Shown here: positions 1-6,255 of the stretch, in pieces
How the letters are laid out: the number at the start of each line of letters is the position of its first letter
Position numbering within the stretch: the stretch's first letter is position 1
Assembly (NCBI GenBank): GCA_017577565.1
Contig: PKRH01000094.1
Coordinates: 1-13,912 of the forward strand
Origin: Thermoanaerobacterales bacterium
GTDB lineage: Bacteria; Actinomycetota; Acidimicrobiia; Acidimicrobiales; JACDCH01
DNA length: 13,912 nucleotides
Direction: 5' to 3'
Translations under genes and position numbers: made by a program
The notes under the pieces: generated by a model
Seen by the model: only the letters and a program-made list of their open reading frames with translations
What the model was told of the DNA's origin: nothing
Database searches by the model: none

Positions 1-2
1 CG

Positions 3-353
3 GTGGCGTCTGGCTCCGCCCCCCCCCCTGGCGCCGCCGTGGTGGGGGGCCTGTGTCCTGGGCGCCCTGCTGGCGTGCGGGGCGCCGGGCCCCGGCCCAT
101 GTTCGTCCCCTGGCCGGCGGGCTGCGGCCCGGGCCCCGGGGGCGACGACGGCGCCCGGTGCCGGTCCCGGGGCTTCCCGGTGGAGGAGGTCGCCGTGCCC
201 TGCGACGGGAGCCGCGCCGGTCGCCCCGTCCCGGCGGCGGCGCCCGACGAGCTGGTCGAGCGCACCGCCGGCTGGCTGGTCGGGCACCTGGCGCCGCCGG
301 CCGTGGCGCCGGCGGCCCGGATCACCTCGGTCGACGTGGGCGAGGTGTCGTGA
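3..353 (+). CDS. Hypothetical protein, 3' end (cut by left edge)
   Basis: This is the 3' part of a gene whose start is outside the window or uncertain. I do not recognise the family. From about position 150 to the TGA at 351-353 the frame has almost only G or C in third positions, which supports real coding; the readable C-terminus is hydrophilic to amphipathic, with a segment around PDELVERTAGWLVGHLA. In the first ~95 bases the same frame has several T-ending codons (tct, cct, tgt, cct, cct, gct). The +1 frame there reads a hydrophobic stretch ending LGALLAC, so the true frame at the edge is unclear. A 10-C run at 19-28 could hide a frameshift. An internal ATG at 99 would give an 84-residue protein. 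The stop overlaps the GTG of the next gene (GTGA at 350-353), so the two are probably co-translated. Confidence 0.4.
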   Translation: MASGSAPPPGAAVVGGLCPGRPAGVRGAGPRPMFVPWPAGCGPGPGGDDGARCRSRGFPVEEVAVPCDGSRAGRPVPAAAPDELVERTAGWLVGHLAPPAVAPAARITSVDVGEVS

Positions 354-1615
354 GGCGCGGCGTCGCGAGCGAGGACGCGCCGGGGCTGGCGGCCACCGCC
401 GCGGCGGCCGCGGGCCGGCCCGCCGCCGCCCGACGGCTGCGGGTGGTGCACGTCATCGACTCGCTGTCCGCGGCGGGTGGCGCCGAGAACCGGCTGGTCG
501 ACGAGGTGGTGGCGCTCGGCGACCGGTTCGACCAGGCGCTGGTGCGCCTGTTCGAGCGGGACGACCTCGAGCCGCGGCTGGTGGAGGCCGGCGTGCCGGT
601 CGTGGCCCTCGGCTTCCACGCCTTCCGCGCCGGGCGCCGGTGGCCGCTGATCGCCCGGCGGCTGGTGCCGGTGCTGCGGGAGCTGCGCCCCGACGTGGTG
701 CACACGTCGCTGTTCACCGCCAACCTGGTCGGCCAGATCGCGGGCGCCCGGCTGGGCGTGCCGGTCGTCTCGACGTTCAACCGCTCCGGCGACGCCCGCG
801 TGCTGCAGGGCCTGGCCCCCCAGCTCACGAGCTGGAAGGCCCGGCTGATGCACCGCGCGGCCCGGACCGCCGCCCGGCGGGGCGACGTCCACTTCCGGGC
901 GGTCGGCGCGCACGCCCGCGACACGAACTGCGCGCTGCTCGGCCTGCCGACCACGGTGGCCACCGTCGTGCGCCGGGGCGTCGACGTCGACGGGATCGCC
1001 GCGGGCGCGGCGGGCGCCGGCCGGGCCGCGTTCGGCCTGCCCGACGGCGTGCCCCTCTTCGTCAACGTCGCCCGGCTGGTGCCGGAGAAGGCCCAGCACC
1101 TGCTCGTCGAGGCGTTCGCCCGGGTCCGGGCCGAGCTGCCCGACGCCCGCCTCGCGATCGCCGGCGCCCCCGGGCCGGCCGAGGGCGCCGTGGGGGCCGC
1201 GGTCGAGCGCACCGGCACCGGCGACGCCGTGGCGCTCCTCGGCCACCGGTCCGACGCCCGGGCCCTGGTGGCGGCGGCCGACGTGTTCGCCTTCAGCTCG
1301 CTCTCCGAGGGCCTGCCGGGGGCGGTCGTCGAGGCGCTCGTGCTCGGCACCCCGGTGGCGGCCTTCGCCATCCCGCCGGTCGCCGAGCTGACCGAGGGCG
1401 ACCGCCACGCCTGGCTGGCCGAGCCCGGCGACCCGGACGCCCTGGCCGCGGCCATGCTGGCCGCCTGGCGGGCCCCCGACCGGCGGGAGCGGGCCCGCGC
1501 GGCGCAGGCCTGGGCCCGGCGCACCTACGCGCTGGACGCGGTGGCGCGCGACCTGGGCGACCTGCTGGAGTCCCGGGCCGTCGGCGCCCGGGCGGGGGCG
1601 GGGGTGCGGCCGTGA
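350..1615 (+). CDS. Glycosyltransferase family 4 (GT-B fold)
   Basis: A 421-residue retaining GT4-type glycosyltransferase, expected to add a sugar from a nucleotide-sugar donor to a lipid-linked glycan at the cytoplasmic face of the membrane. Seen: an N-terminal acceptor-domain Rossmann strand (RVVHVIDSLS, 31-40) followed by AGGAE (42-46), as in GT4 enzymes. The C-terminal donor domain has VNVARLVPEK (238-247, conserved Arg/Lys pair) and the E-x7-E motif in SSLSEGLPGAVVEAL (E320, E328). Length is normal for the family. The GTG at 350 was chosen because it overlaps the upstream TGA, has GAGGTG just before it (342-347), and leaves a roughly 30-residue Ala-rich tail before the first strand. The open frame runs further upstream to 53, but that part reads as Arg/Gly/Pro-rich shadow sequence. 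The stop overlaps the deacetylase start (GTGA), indicating translational coupling. Donor and acceptor cannot be named. Confidence 0.9.
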   Translation: MRRGVASEDAPGLAATAAAAAGRPAAARRLRVVHVIDSLSAAGGAENRLVDEVVALGDRFDQALVRLFERDDLEPRLVEAGVPVVALGFHAFRAGRRWPLIARRLVPVLRELRPDVVHTSLFTANLVGQIAGARLGVPVVSTFNRSGDARVLQGLAPQLTSWKARLMHRAARTAARRGDVHFRAVGAHARDTNCALLGLPTTVATVVRRGVDVDGIAAGAAGAGRAAFGLPDGVPLFVNVARLVPEKAQHLLVEAFARVRAELPDARLAIAGAPGPAEGAVGAAVERTGTGDAVALLGHRSDARALVAAADVFAFSSLSEGLPGAVVEALVLGTPVAAFAIPPVAELTEGDRHAWLAEPGDPDALAAAMLAAWRAPDRRERARAAQAWARRTYALDAVARDLGDLLESRAVGARAGAGVRP

Positions 1616-2679
1616 CCGCCGCCCCCGAGGCCGCCGTGGCCGCCGGGCCGGCGACGGTCCCCCTGGAGGTGGGCACCTGCGTCATCTCCATCGACACCGA
1701 GCTCGCGTGGGGGATGGCCCACCGGCGGGACGGCTCGGTGCGCCACCGCTTCGAGGACGAGCGGGAGGTCATCGACCGCATCCTCGGGCTGTTCGCCCGC
1801 TACGAGATCCCGGCCACCTGGGCGATCGTCGGCCACCTGTTCCTCGACCGGTGCGGGGGCGACGGCGACGGCGCCGGCCCCCACCCCGAGCTGGTCACGC
1901 CCCGCTACTCGTGGCTCGACGAGGAGTGGCTGGCCGTCGACCCGTGCAGCGACCTCGAGCGGGCGCCGTCCTGGTACGGGCGGGACATCGTCGACGCCAT
2001 CGTCGCCTGCCCCGTCCCCCAGGAGGTGGCGAGCCACGGGTTCACCCACGTCGTCGTGGACGACCCGGCCTGCACGCCCGAGGTGTTCGCCTCCGAGCTG
2101 CGGGCGGCCGTCCGGGTCGCCGGCGAGCGGGGCCTGGCGCTGCGGTCGTTCGTCTACCCCCGCAACGCCATCGCCCAGATCCCGCTGCTCGCCGAGCACG
2201 GCTTCCGCTGCTACCGGGGCGGCCGGCCGGTGCCGCCGTTCGCGGGGGAGCCGGCGTGGCGGCGGCGGGCCCTGGCGCTGGTCGACACCGTGCGGCCCCT
2301 GCGGGGGTCGGCCGTGCTGCCGGCCCGCCACCCGAGCGGCGTGTGGAACGTGCCGCAGACCTACCTGTTCGCCCCGGTCGAGCGCGGCGGCCGCCTGCCG
2401 CCGGCGGTGTGGGCGCGGCGCCCGATCGCCCGGCTGCGCCAGGCCGCCCGGCACCGGTCGCTGTTCCACCTCTGGTTCCACCCCTACAACGTCACCGCCG
2501 ACCCCGAGCGGGCGCTGGTCGCGCTCGACCGGGTCTGCGCGGCGGCGGCCCGCCTGCGGGACGCGGGCCGCCTCGAGGTCGTGACGATGGGGGACCTCGC
2601 CGCCCGGCTCGACGCCGCCGGCGAGGCGGCGCCGGTGCCGGGGGACGGGACGGCTCAGCCCTCGGCGGGCTGCTCGTAG
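1612..2679 (+). CDS. Polysaccharide deacetylase (NodB-like, CE4 type)
   Basis: A 355-residue protein of the NodB-homology superfamily, metal-dependent enzymes that remove N- or O-acetyl groups from carbohydrates. Seen: an N-terminal motif-1 equivalent, ISIDTELAWG (25-34), where D28 and E30 replace the usual TFDDG; PATWAIVGHLF (67-77); SHGFTH (141-146), whose H142 and H146 are the expected metal ligands; VYPRN (181-185); and LWFHPYN (287-293), the late catalytic-His motif. No signal peptide or membrane segment is evident, so a cytoplasmic site or lipid-linked intermediate is possible. It starts at GTG 1612, overlapping the glycosyltransferase stop, with a G-rich Shine-Dalgarno (GGGGGTG, 1600-1606). 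Its last 25 bases overlap the convergent PEBP gene and contain an inverted repeat. The family call is solid; the sugar substrate is unknown. Confidence 0.88.
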   Translation: MTAAPEAAVAAGPATVPLEVGTCVISIDTELAWGMAHRRDGSVRHRFEDEREVIDRILGLFARYEIPATWAIVGHLFLDRCGGDGDGAGPHPELVTPRYSWLDEEWLAVDPCSDLERAPSWYGRDIVDAIVACPVPQEVASHGFTHVVVDDPACTPEVFASELRAAVRVAGERGLALRSFVYPRNAIAQIPLLAEHGFRCYRGGRPVPPFAGEPAWRRRALALVDTVRPLRGSAVLPARHPSGVWNVPQTYLFAPVERGGRLPPAVWARRPIARLRQAARHRSLFHLWFHPYNVTADPERALVALDRVCAAAARLRDAGRLEVVTMGDLAARLDAAGEAAPVPGDGTAQPSAGCS

Positions 2680-3149
2680 GTGCCGACCAGCCGGTTCATG
2701 CCGAGGAGGTCGCCCTCCACGGCCCGCAGCAGGCTGCGCATGTCGAGCCCCGGCTCGAGGTCGGGCTCGCGCCGCAGCGCCAGCAGCCAGAAGTAGTAGG
2801 CGTGGCGGCCGTGGCCGGCCGGGGGCCGGGGCCCGAAGTAGGCGGTCTCGCCCTGCTCGTTGGGCCCGGTCGTGTACTTGCCGGGGTCGATGCCCTCGGG
2901 CAGCTCGGTGACGTCGCCCGGGATGTTGTAGAGCACCCAGTGGACGTAGCCGTGGTGGCCGGCCGGCGTCACCAGCGGCGCGTCGGGGTCGTGGCAGATC
3001 AGCGCGAACGAGCGGGTCCCCTCGGGCGCCCCGCTCCAGCGGAGCGCGGGCGAGATGTTCTCGCCGTAGGCGGTGTGGCGGCGGGGGATGGGGCCGCCGT
3101 TCTCGAAGGCGGGCGACGACACGGTCATGTCGGACAGGGCGAAGCCCAT
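2655..3149 (-). CDS. YbhB/YbcL family protein (PEBP, Raf-kinase-inhibitor-like)
   Basis: A 164-residue protein of the phosphatidylethanolamine-binding protein family. Bacterial members are small soluble proteins with an anion-binding pocket; their cellular role is poorly defined. Seen: SPAFENGGPIP near the N-terminus; ENISPALRWSGAPEGTRSFA (30-49); the diagnostic CHDPDAP (52-58) followed by GYVHWVLYNIP (67-77); and GPRPPAGHGRHAYYFWLLAL (105-124), which contains the GxRPP-GxHxY/F pocket signature. Length is typical. The ATG at 3149 is supported by GGGAGGTG on the minus strand (3159-3166) at 9-nt spacing. The gene lies 32 nt downstream of the GNAT gene and is probably its operon partner. Its end overlaps the convergent deacetylase by 25 nt. 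No signal peptide is seen. PEBP is not a standard member of polysaccharide loci, so it may be a passenger. Confidence 0.92.
   Translation of the reverse strand: MGFALSDMTVSSPAFENGGPIPRRHTAYGENISPALRWSGAPEGTRSFALICHDPDAPLVTPAGHHGYVHWVLYNIPGDVTELPEGIDPGKYTTGPNEQGETAYFGPRPPAGHGRHAYYFWLLALRREPDLEPGLDMRSLLRAVEGDLLGMNRLVGTYEQPAEG
2656..2672. terminator. Possible bidirectional terminator hairpin inside overlapping 3' ends
   Basis: CAGCCC (2656-2661) and GGGCTG (2667-2672) form a perfect 6-bp stem with a TCGGC loop. It lies within the 25-nt tail-to-tail overlap of the deacetylase (+) and PEBP (-) genes, so it could end transcription from both sides. There is no T-tract, and short GC palindromes are common at this base composition. 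Confidence 0.35.
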
Positions 3150-3181
3150 GGTCTCGTGCACCTCCCGTTGTGTGGTCGGTC

Positions 3182-4180
3182 TCAGAACAGCTCGATGTCG
3201 CCGAGGGCCAGCGCCCAGCGGTCGGCCGGCGGCATCGTCGTCTCGGTCAGGTCGCGCCACACGAGCGTGGGCCCCTGGCCGGGTACCGGCAGTGTGCCCG
3301 ATGCCGGCCGGGCTCGACCGATCTGGACGGCGTGGTCGGCGCCGGTGGCCCGCAGCACCCGCCGGACCAGCGCCGGGCCGGTGCGGCGGTCGCCCGGCGG
3401 GACGATCTGCTCGCAGATGGCGGCCTCGAGGGCCGCGCCCCGCCGGCGCAGGCGGAAGACGACGAGGCCGGACCCGATCCCGCCGGGGGCGACGAGCGCC
3501 CGGTAGTGGAGGGGCGGGAAGCCGTAGCGCCAGGCGAGGTAGGCGGGCGTGCGGTCGGTGTGCAGGCGTCCGTCGCGGGGCCGGGCCGCCTCGAGCAGGT
3601 CGGTCAGCGCCCCGGTCTCGGCCAGCACCTCGGGCAGCGGCACGCCGGCGTCGGTCGGTGTCGACCACTTGTCGGCCGGGGTGCGGGCCCGGGCGAGCCG
3701 GGCCAGCGACCACGGCGAGCGGGGCGTCGCCGCCACCGGCAGCCGCTGGACGAGCCGCCAGCCCATCTTCAGGTAGCCGGGGCGGCTGCGGTCGTTGGGC
3801 GTGTTGAACACGAAGGCGACGCCCTCGTCCCGCAGCTCGTCGAGGGCCTGCAGGGTGAGCAGGCGGAAGATGCCCCGGCCCTGGTAGTCGGGGTGGGTGG
3901 CGGTGTCGACGGCCCGCACGGCGGGGACCACCTCGTCGCCCCGCCGGAAGCGCCAGCGCGAGAAGGTGCGGAAGCCGACGACCCGGCCGTCCGCCTCGGG
4001 GTCGGTCGCCACCCAGGCGGGCGAGCGGCCGAAGGGGCTGTCGTGGTGCTTCCAGGCGAAGAAGTGGGCGTAGGACTCGTCGGGGACCCAGCCCAGCGAC
4101 GCCTGCAGCAGCTCGAGCACCGCGGGCAGGTCGTCGTCGGTGGCCCGCCGCACCTCCAGGCCGGTCGTCGCGTCAGCCAT
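3182..4180 (-). CDS. GNAT-family N-acetyltransferase, two-part (332 aa)
   Basis: An acyl-CoA-dependent acyltransferase of the GNAT superfamily. The N-terminal domain (about 8-150) starts with VRRATDDDLPAVLELL, typical of GNAT strand 1 and helix 1. It carries the acetyl-CoA loop motif A in DTATHPDYQGRGIFRLL (92-108), with the Q/R-x-x-G-x-G core at Q100-G103. FVFNTPNDRSRPGYLKMGW (123-141) matches the motif-B region. The C-terminal part (about 200-312: HTDRTPAYLAWRYGFP, then a beta-rich stretch) resembles the second half of long GNAT proteins found in exopolysaccharide clusters. At 332 residues it is about twice a simple GNAT. The ATG at 4180 has no clear Shine-Dalgarno but is crossed by the end of a 17-codon mini-ORF, suggesting re-initiation. 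By context the target may be an amino sugar; this is inference. Confidence 0.85.
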   Translation of the reverse strand: MADATTGLEVRRATDDDLPAVLELLQASLGWVPDESYAHFFAWKHHDSPFGRSPAWVATDPEADGRVVGFRTFSRWRFRRGDEVVPAVRAVDTATHPDYQGRGIFRLLTLQALDELRDEGVAFVFNTPNDRSRPGYLKMGWRLVQRLPVAATPRSPWSLARLARARTPADKWSTPTDAGVPLPEVLAETGALTDLLEAARPRDGRLHTDRTPAYLAWRYGFPPLHYRALVAPGGIGSGLVVFRLRRRGAALEAAICEQIVPPGDRRTGPALVRRVLRATGADHAVQIGRARPASGTLPVPGQGPTLVWRDLTETTMPPADRWALALGDIELF

Positions 4181-4226
4181 CGGCCCGTCGTCGAGCGGTG
4201 TGGGCGTCCCGGAGCGCGACCGTCAC
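4173..4226 (-). CDS. Putative 17-codon upstream mini-ORF before the GNAT gene
   Basis: On the minus strand, GTG at 4226 opens 17 codons (VTVALRDAHTARRRADG) ending in TGA at 4175-4173, so it overlaps the first 8 nt of the GNAT gene in another frame. It begins 7 nt after a TACGCT -10-like box (4239-4234), the distance expected if the transcript starts at or next to the GTG (leaderless). The GNAT ATG has no visible Shine-Dalgarno, so re-initiation from this ORF is plausible. Three of the 17 codons are a run of Arg (CGA CGA CGG), two of them the rare CGA. Short ORFs arise easily by chance in such DNA. Confidence 0.33.
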   Translation of the reverse strand: MTVALRDAHTARRRADG

Positions 4227-4233
4227 GGCGGCG

Positions 4234-4239
4234 AGCGTA
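4234..4239 (-). promoter_or_regulatory. Putative -10 box TACGCT for the GNAT-PEBP operon
   Basis: On the minus strand TACGCT fits the actinobacterial TANNNT -10 consensus. It sits in the 182-bp divergent region 4181-4362 and would start RNA near 4226-4228, about 47 nt before the GNAT ATG and at the GTG of the mini-ORF. No -35 hexamer is recognisable. The identical hexamer serves the divergent deacetylase. Confidence 0.45.
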
Positions 4240-4350
4240 GCGGCGGCCGGGCGGCGCCGGGGTGGGAACGCGGCGTCGCCCGGGACGCCGCAGGGCGCCC
4301 GCCGGCACGGTCCGTTCGCCCCGGCGCCGTGCCCACCACGCGCCGTGGTC

Positions 4351-4356
4351 TACGCT
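4351..4356 (+). promoter_or_regulatory. Putative -10 box TACGCT, leaderless promoter of the second deacetylase
   Basis: TACGCT ends 6 nt before the ATG at 4363 (spacer GACGGC). That places the expected transcription start on the A of the start codon, the usual leaderless layout in actinomycetes. No Shine-Dalgarno is needed or seen. No clear -35 is present. Confidence 0.55.
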
Positions 4357-4362
4357 GACGGC

Positions 4363-5235
4363 ATGGCGGACGCGCGGGGTCTGGCGCTGCGGGCGGTCAA
4401 GTGGGTGGCGGTGGCGGGCGACAGGGTCCTGCCCCCGCCGCGGGGGGTCGTCGTGCTCATCTACCACCGCGTCGGCGGCGGGTCGGGCACCGAGGTCGAC
4501 CTGTCGCCGCAGGCGTTCGACGAGCAGATGGCCTGGCTGGCGGCCACGGGCCGGGTGATGAGCCTGGACGAGGCCGTCGACCTGCTCGACCCCGCGGGCG
4601 CCGCCGTCGACCGCGCCCCGGGCGGTGACCGGTCCGAGCCCGTCGAGCGGGAGGTCGTGGAGGACCCGATCGTCGTCACCTTCGACGACGGCACCGCCGA
4701 CCTGGCCGAGGTGGCCACGCCGATCCTCGTGCGGCACGGCGTGCCGGCCACGGTGTACCTCGCCACCCGGTTCGTCGACGAGGGCGTGCCGTTCCCCGAC
4801 GACGGCACGCCGCTGTCGTGGTCCGCGGTGCGCGACATGGCCGCCACCGGCCTCGTGACCTTCGGCTCGCACACCCACACCCACCGGCTGCTTGACCGGG
4901 TGGGCCCGGCCGAGGCGGCCGAGGAGCTCGACCGGTCCCGCGACCTGATCGAGCACCACGTCGGGGCGCCGGCGCGACACTTCGCGTACCCCAAGGCGGT
5001 GCCGGCCTCGCCGGCGGTCGAGCCGCTCGTGCGCGAGCGCTTCCGCTCGGCGGCCCTCGGCGGCAACCGCCCGAACCCGATCGGCATCGCCGACGTGCAC
5101 CGTCTGGCCCGCACGGCGGTGCAGGTCAGCGACGGCAGCACCTTCTTCGTGCGCAAGGCGCAGGGCGGCATGGCGCTCGAGGACGGCATCCGGCGGGCCG
5201 TCAACCGGGTGCGCTACCGCACCGCGGTCGGCTGA
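4363..5235 (+). CDS. Polysaccharide deacetylase (NodB-like, CE4 type), second copy
   Basis: A 290-residue CE4-type deacetylase with all main motifs visible: LIYHRV (32-37), typical of extracellular-polysaccharide deacetylases; motif 1 VVTFDDG (104-110), with the catalytic and metal Asp pair D108/D109; PATVYLATRFV (128-138); motif 2 SHTHTH (169-174), with metal ligands H170 and H174; and motif 3 FAYPK (207-211). It is more canonical than the deacetylase at 1612 and not closely alike, so the two probably act on different positions or residues. The ATG at 4363 is chosen because a TACGCT -10 box lies 6 nt before it. The frame is open back to 4198, but that part is intergenic-like. A basic, mildly hydrophobic N-terminus (AVKWVAVAGDRVL) could be a weak membrane-association segment; no clear signal peptide. 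An 85-nt gap separates it from the GT2 gene. Confidence 0.9.
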   Translation: MADARGLALRAVKWVAVAGDRVLPPPRGVVVLIYHRVGGGSGTEVDLSPQAFDEQMAWLAATGRVMSLDEAVDLLDPAGAAVDRAPGGDRSEPVEREVVEDPIVVTFDDGTADLAEVATPILVRHGVPATVYLATRFVDEGVPFPDDGTPLSWSAVRDMAATGLVTFGSHTHTHRLLDRVGPAEAAEELDRSRDLIEHHVGAPARHFAYPKAVPASPAVEPLVRERFRSAALGGNRPNPIGIADVHRLARTAVQVSDGSTFFVRKAQGGMALEDGIRRAVNRVRYRTAVG

Positions 5236-5270
5236 CCGCGCAGTGCGACACCCCGGGCGCTCGGAGCGTG

Positions 5271-5276
5271 TAGAGT
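5271..5276 (+). promoter_or_regulatory. Putative -10 box TAGAGT before the first GT2 gene
   Basis: TAGAGT fits TANNNT and lies 44 nt before the ATG at 5321, in the 85-nt gap after the deacetylase. A weak -35-like GCGACA at 5245-5250 has a 20-nt spacer, longer than ideal. It would give a leader of about 38 nt containing a 7-G Shine-Dalgarno-like run (5306-5312). Confidence 0.35.
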
Positions 5277-5320
5277 GGCTGACCGAACGTGCAGCGTGGC
5301 ACGGCGGGGGGGCGAACGAC

Positions 5321-6220
5321 ATGGGAACGACGACGACGCCGCGGGTGACCATCGGGCTGCCCGTGCGGAACGGCGAGCGGCACCTGCGGTCGGCGATCGA
5401 GTCGATCCTGGGGCAGACCTGGACCGACCTCGAGCTGGTCGTGTCCGACAACGCCTCGACCGACGCGACCGCCGAGATCTGCGCCGCGTACGCGTCCGAC
5501 CCGCGGGTGCGGTACGAGCGCCAGCCGGTCGACATCGGGGCGCGGGAGAACTTCCACCTGGTGCTCTCCCGGGCCCGGGGCGAGTACTTCAAGTGGGCCG
5601 CCTGCGACGACGTGCTGGCGCCCACCTTCCTCGAGCGCTGCGTCGAGGCGCTCGACGCCGACCCGGGGGCGGTGCTGGCCGCCGCCGACATCGAGGTGAT
5701 CGGCGACGGCGGCGAGCCGCTCGGCCGCTGGCGGCGGCCCATCACCGCCGGCGGCGACCGGCCCCACGAGCGGCTGCGGGCCTTCTTCGAGCACGACCGG
5801 GTGCACCAGACGATCTTCGGGTTGATCCGCCGCTCGGCGCTCGAGCAGACCGGGCTGCTCGGGCCCTGGTACGGCTCCGACCGGGCGCTGCTCATGGAGC
5901 TCGTCCTGCTCGGCCGGTTCGTCCGGGTCCCCGAGCGCCTCTTCCGCCACCGGGAGCACGTCGACCGCTCGGCGCACGTCGCGTCGCGCGTTGCCTGGTT
6001 CACGCCCCAGCGGGGGGAGCGGCCGGTGGCCGGCTACTGGCGGCACCTGGGGGAGGCCGCCCGCATGCTGCTGACGGTGCCCATGCCGCCCGCCGAGCGG
6101 CTGCGCTGCCTCGGCGAGTACGGCCGGCGGGGCCGGGCCCAGCTGCGGGAGTGGGCGCCGATCATGGGGCGCGAGGCCACGGCGTCGCTGCGCACGCTCG
6201 TCGCGCGGCTGGCCCGCTGA
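5321..6220 (+). CDS. Glycosyltransferase family 2 (GT-A fold)
   Basis: A 299-residue inverting GT2-type glycosyltransferase. Seen: VTIGLPVRNGERHL (9-22), the first Rossmann strand with the LPVxNGE signature; ELVVSDNASTDAT (38-50), with the nucleotide-binding Asp; GEYFKWAACDDVLAP (87-101), whose C-D-D replaces the DxD metal site; and GSDRALLMEL (185-194), near the position of the catalytic-base ED motif. The C-terminal ~80 residues are Arg-rich, with an amphipathic LGEAARMLLTVPMP that may touch the membrane; there is no proper TM helix. The ATG at 5321 has a GGGGGGG run 8 nt upstream. It is clearly paralogous to the GT2 enzyme at 7678 (same blocks in the same order). Donor and acceptor are unknown; it probably extends the same glycan. 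Confidence 0.92.
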   Translation: MGTTTTPRVTIGLPVRNGERHLRSAIESILGQTWTDLELVVSDNASTDATAEICAAYASDPRVRYERQPVDIGARENFHLVLSRARGEYFKWAACDDVLAPTFLERCVEALDADPGAVLAAADIEVIGDGGEPLGRWRRPITAGGDRPHERLRAFFEHDRVHQTIFGLIRRSALEQTGLLGPWYGSDRALLMELVLLGRFVRVPERLFRHREHVDRSAHVASRVAWFTPQRGERPVAGYWRHLGEAARMLLTVPMPPAERLRCLGEYGRRGRAQLREWAPIMGREATASLRTLVARLAR

Positions 6221-6221
6221 C

Positions 6222-6252
6222 CGCCCCGCCGGCGGCCGGCGCGGTCGGGGCG
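6222..6252. terminator. Possible bidirectional terminator inverted repeat
   Basis: CGCCCCG (6222-6228) and CGGGGCG (6246-6252) make a 7-bp perfect stem around a GC-rich 17-nt centre that can itself fold. It fills the 35-nt gap between two convergent genes (GT2 and VanZ-LamG). There is no T-run, as is common for high-GC actinobacterial terminators. Confidence 0.4.
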
Positions 6253-6255
6253 CCG

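Noticed and set aside
53..349. N-terminal extension of the GT4 gene back to 53
   Set aside because: That stretch is Arg/Gly/Pro-rich in this frame, while frame 3 has the better third-position bias from about 150. The GTG at 350 matches a stop/start overlap.
5289..5348. A 19-codon GTG ORF overlapping the start of the first GT2 gene
   Set aside because: It begins 12 nt after the TAGAGT box and runs 28 nt into the GT2 gene, which already has its own G-rich Shine-Dalgarno. The layout differs from the other mini-ORFs and is likely chance.
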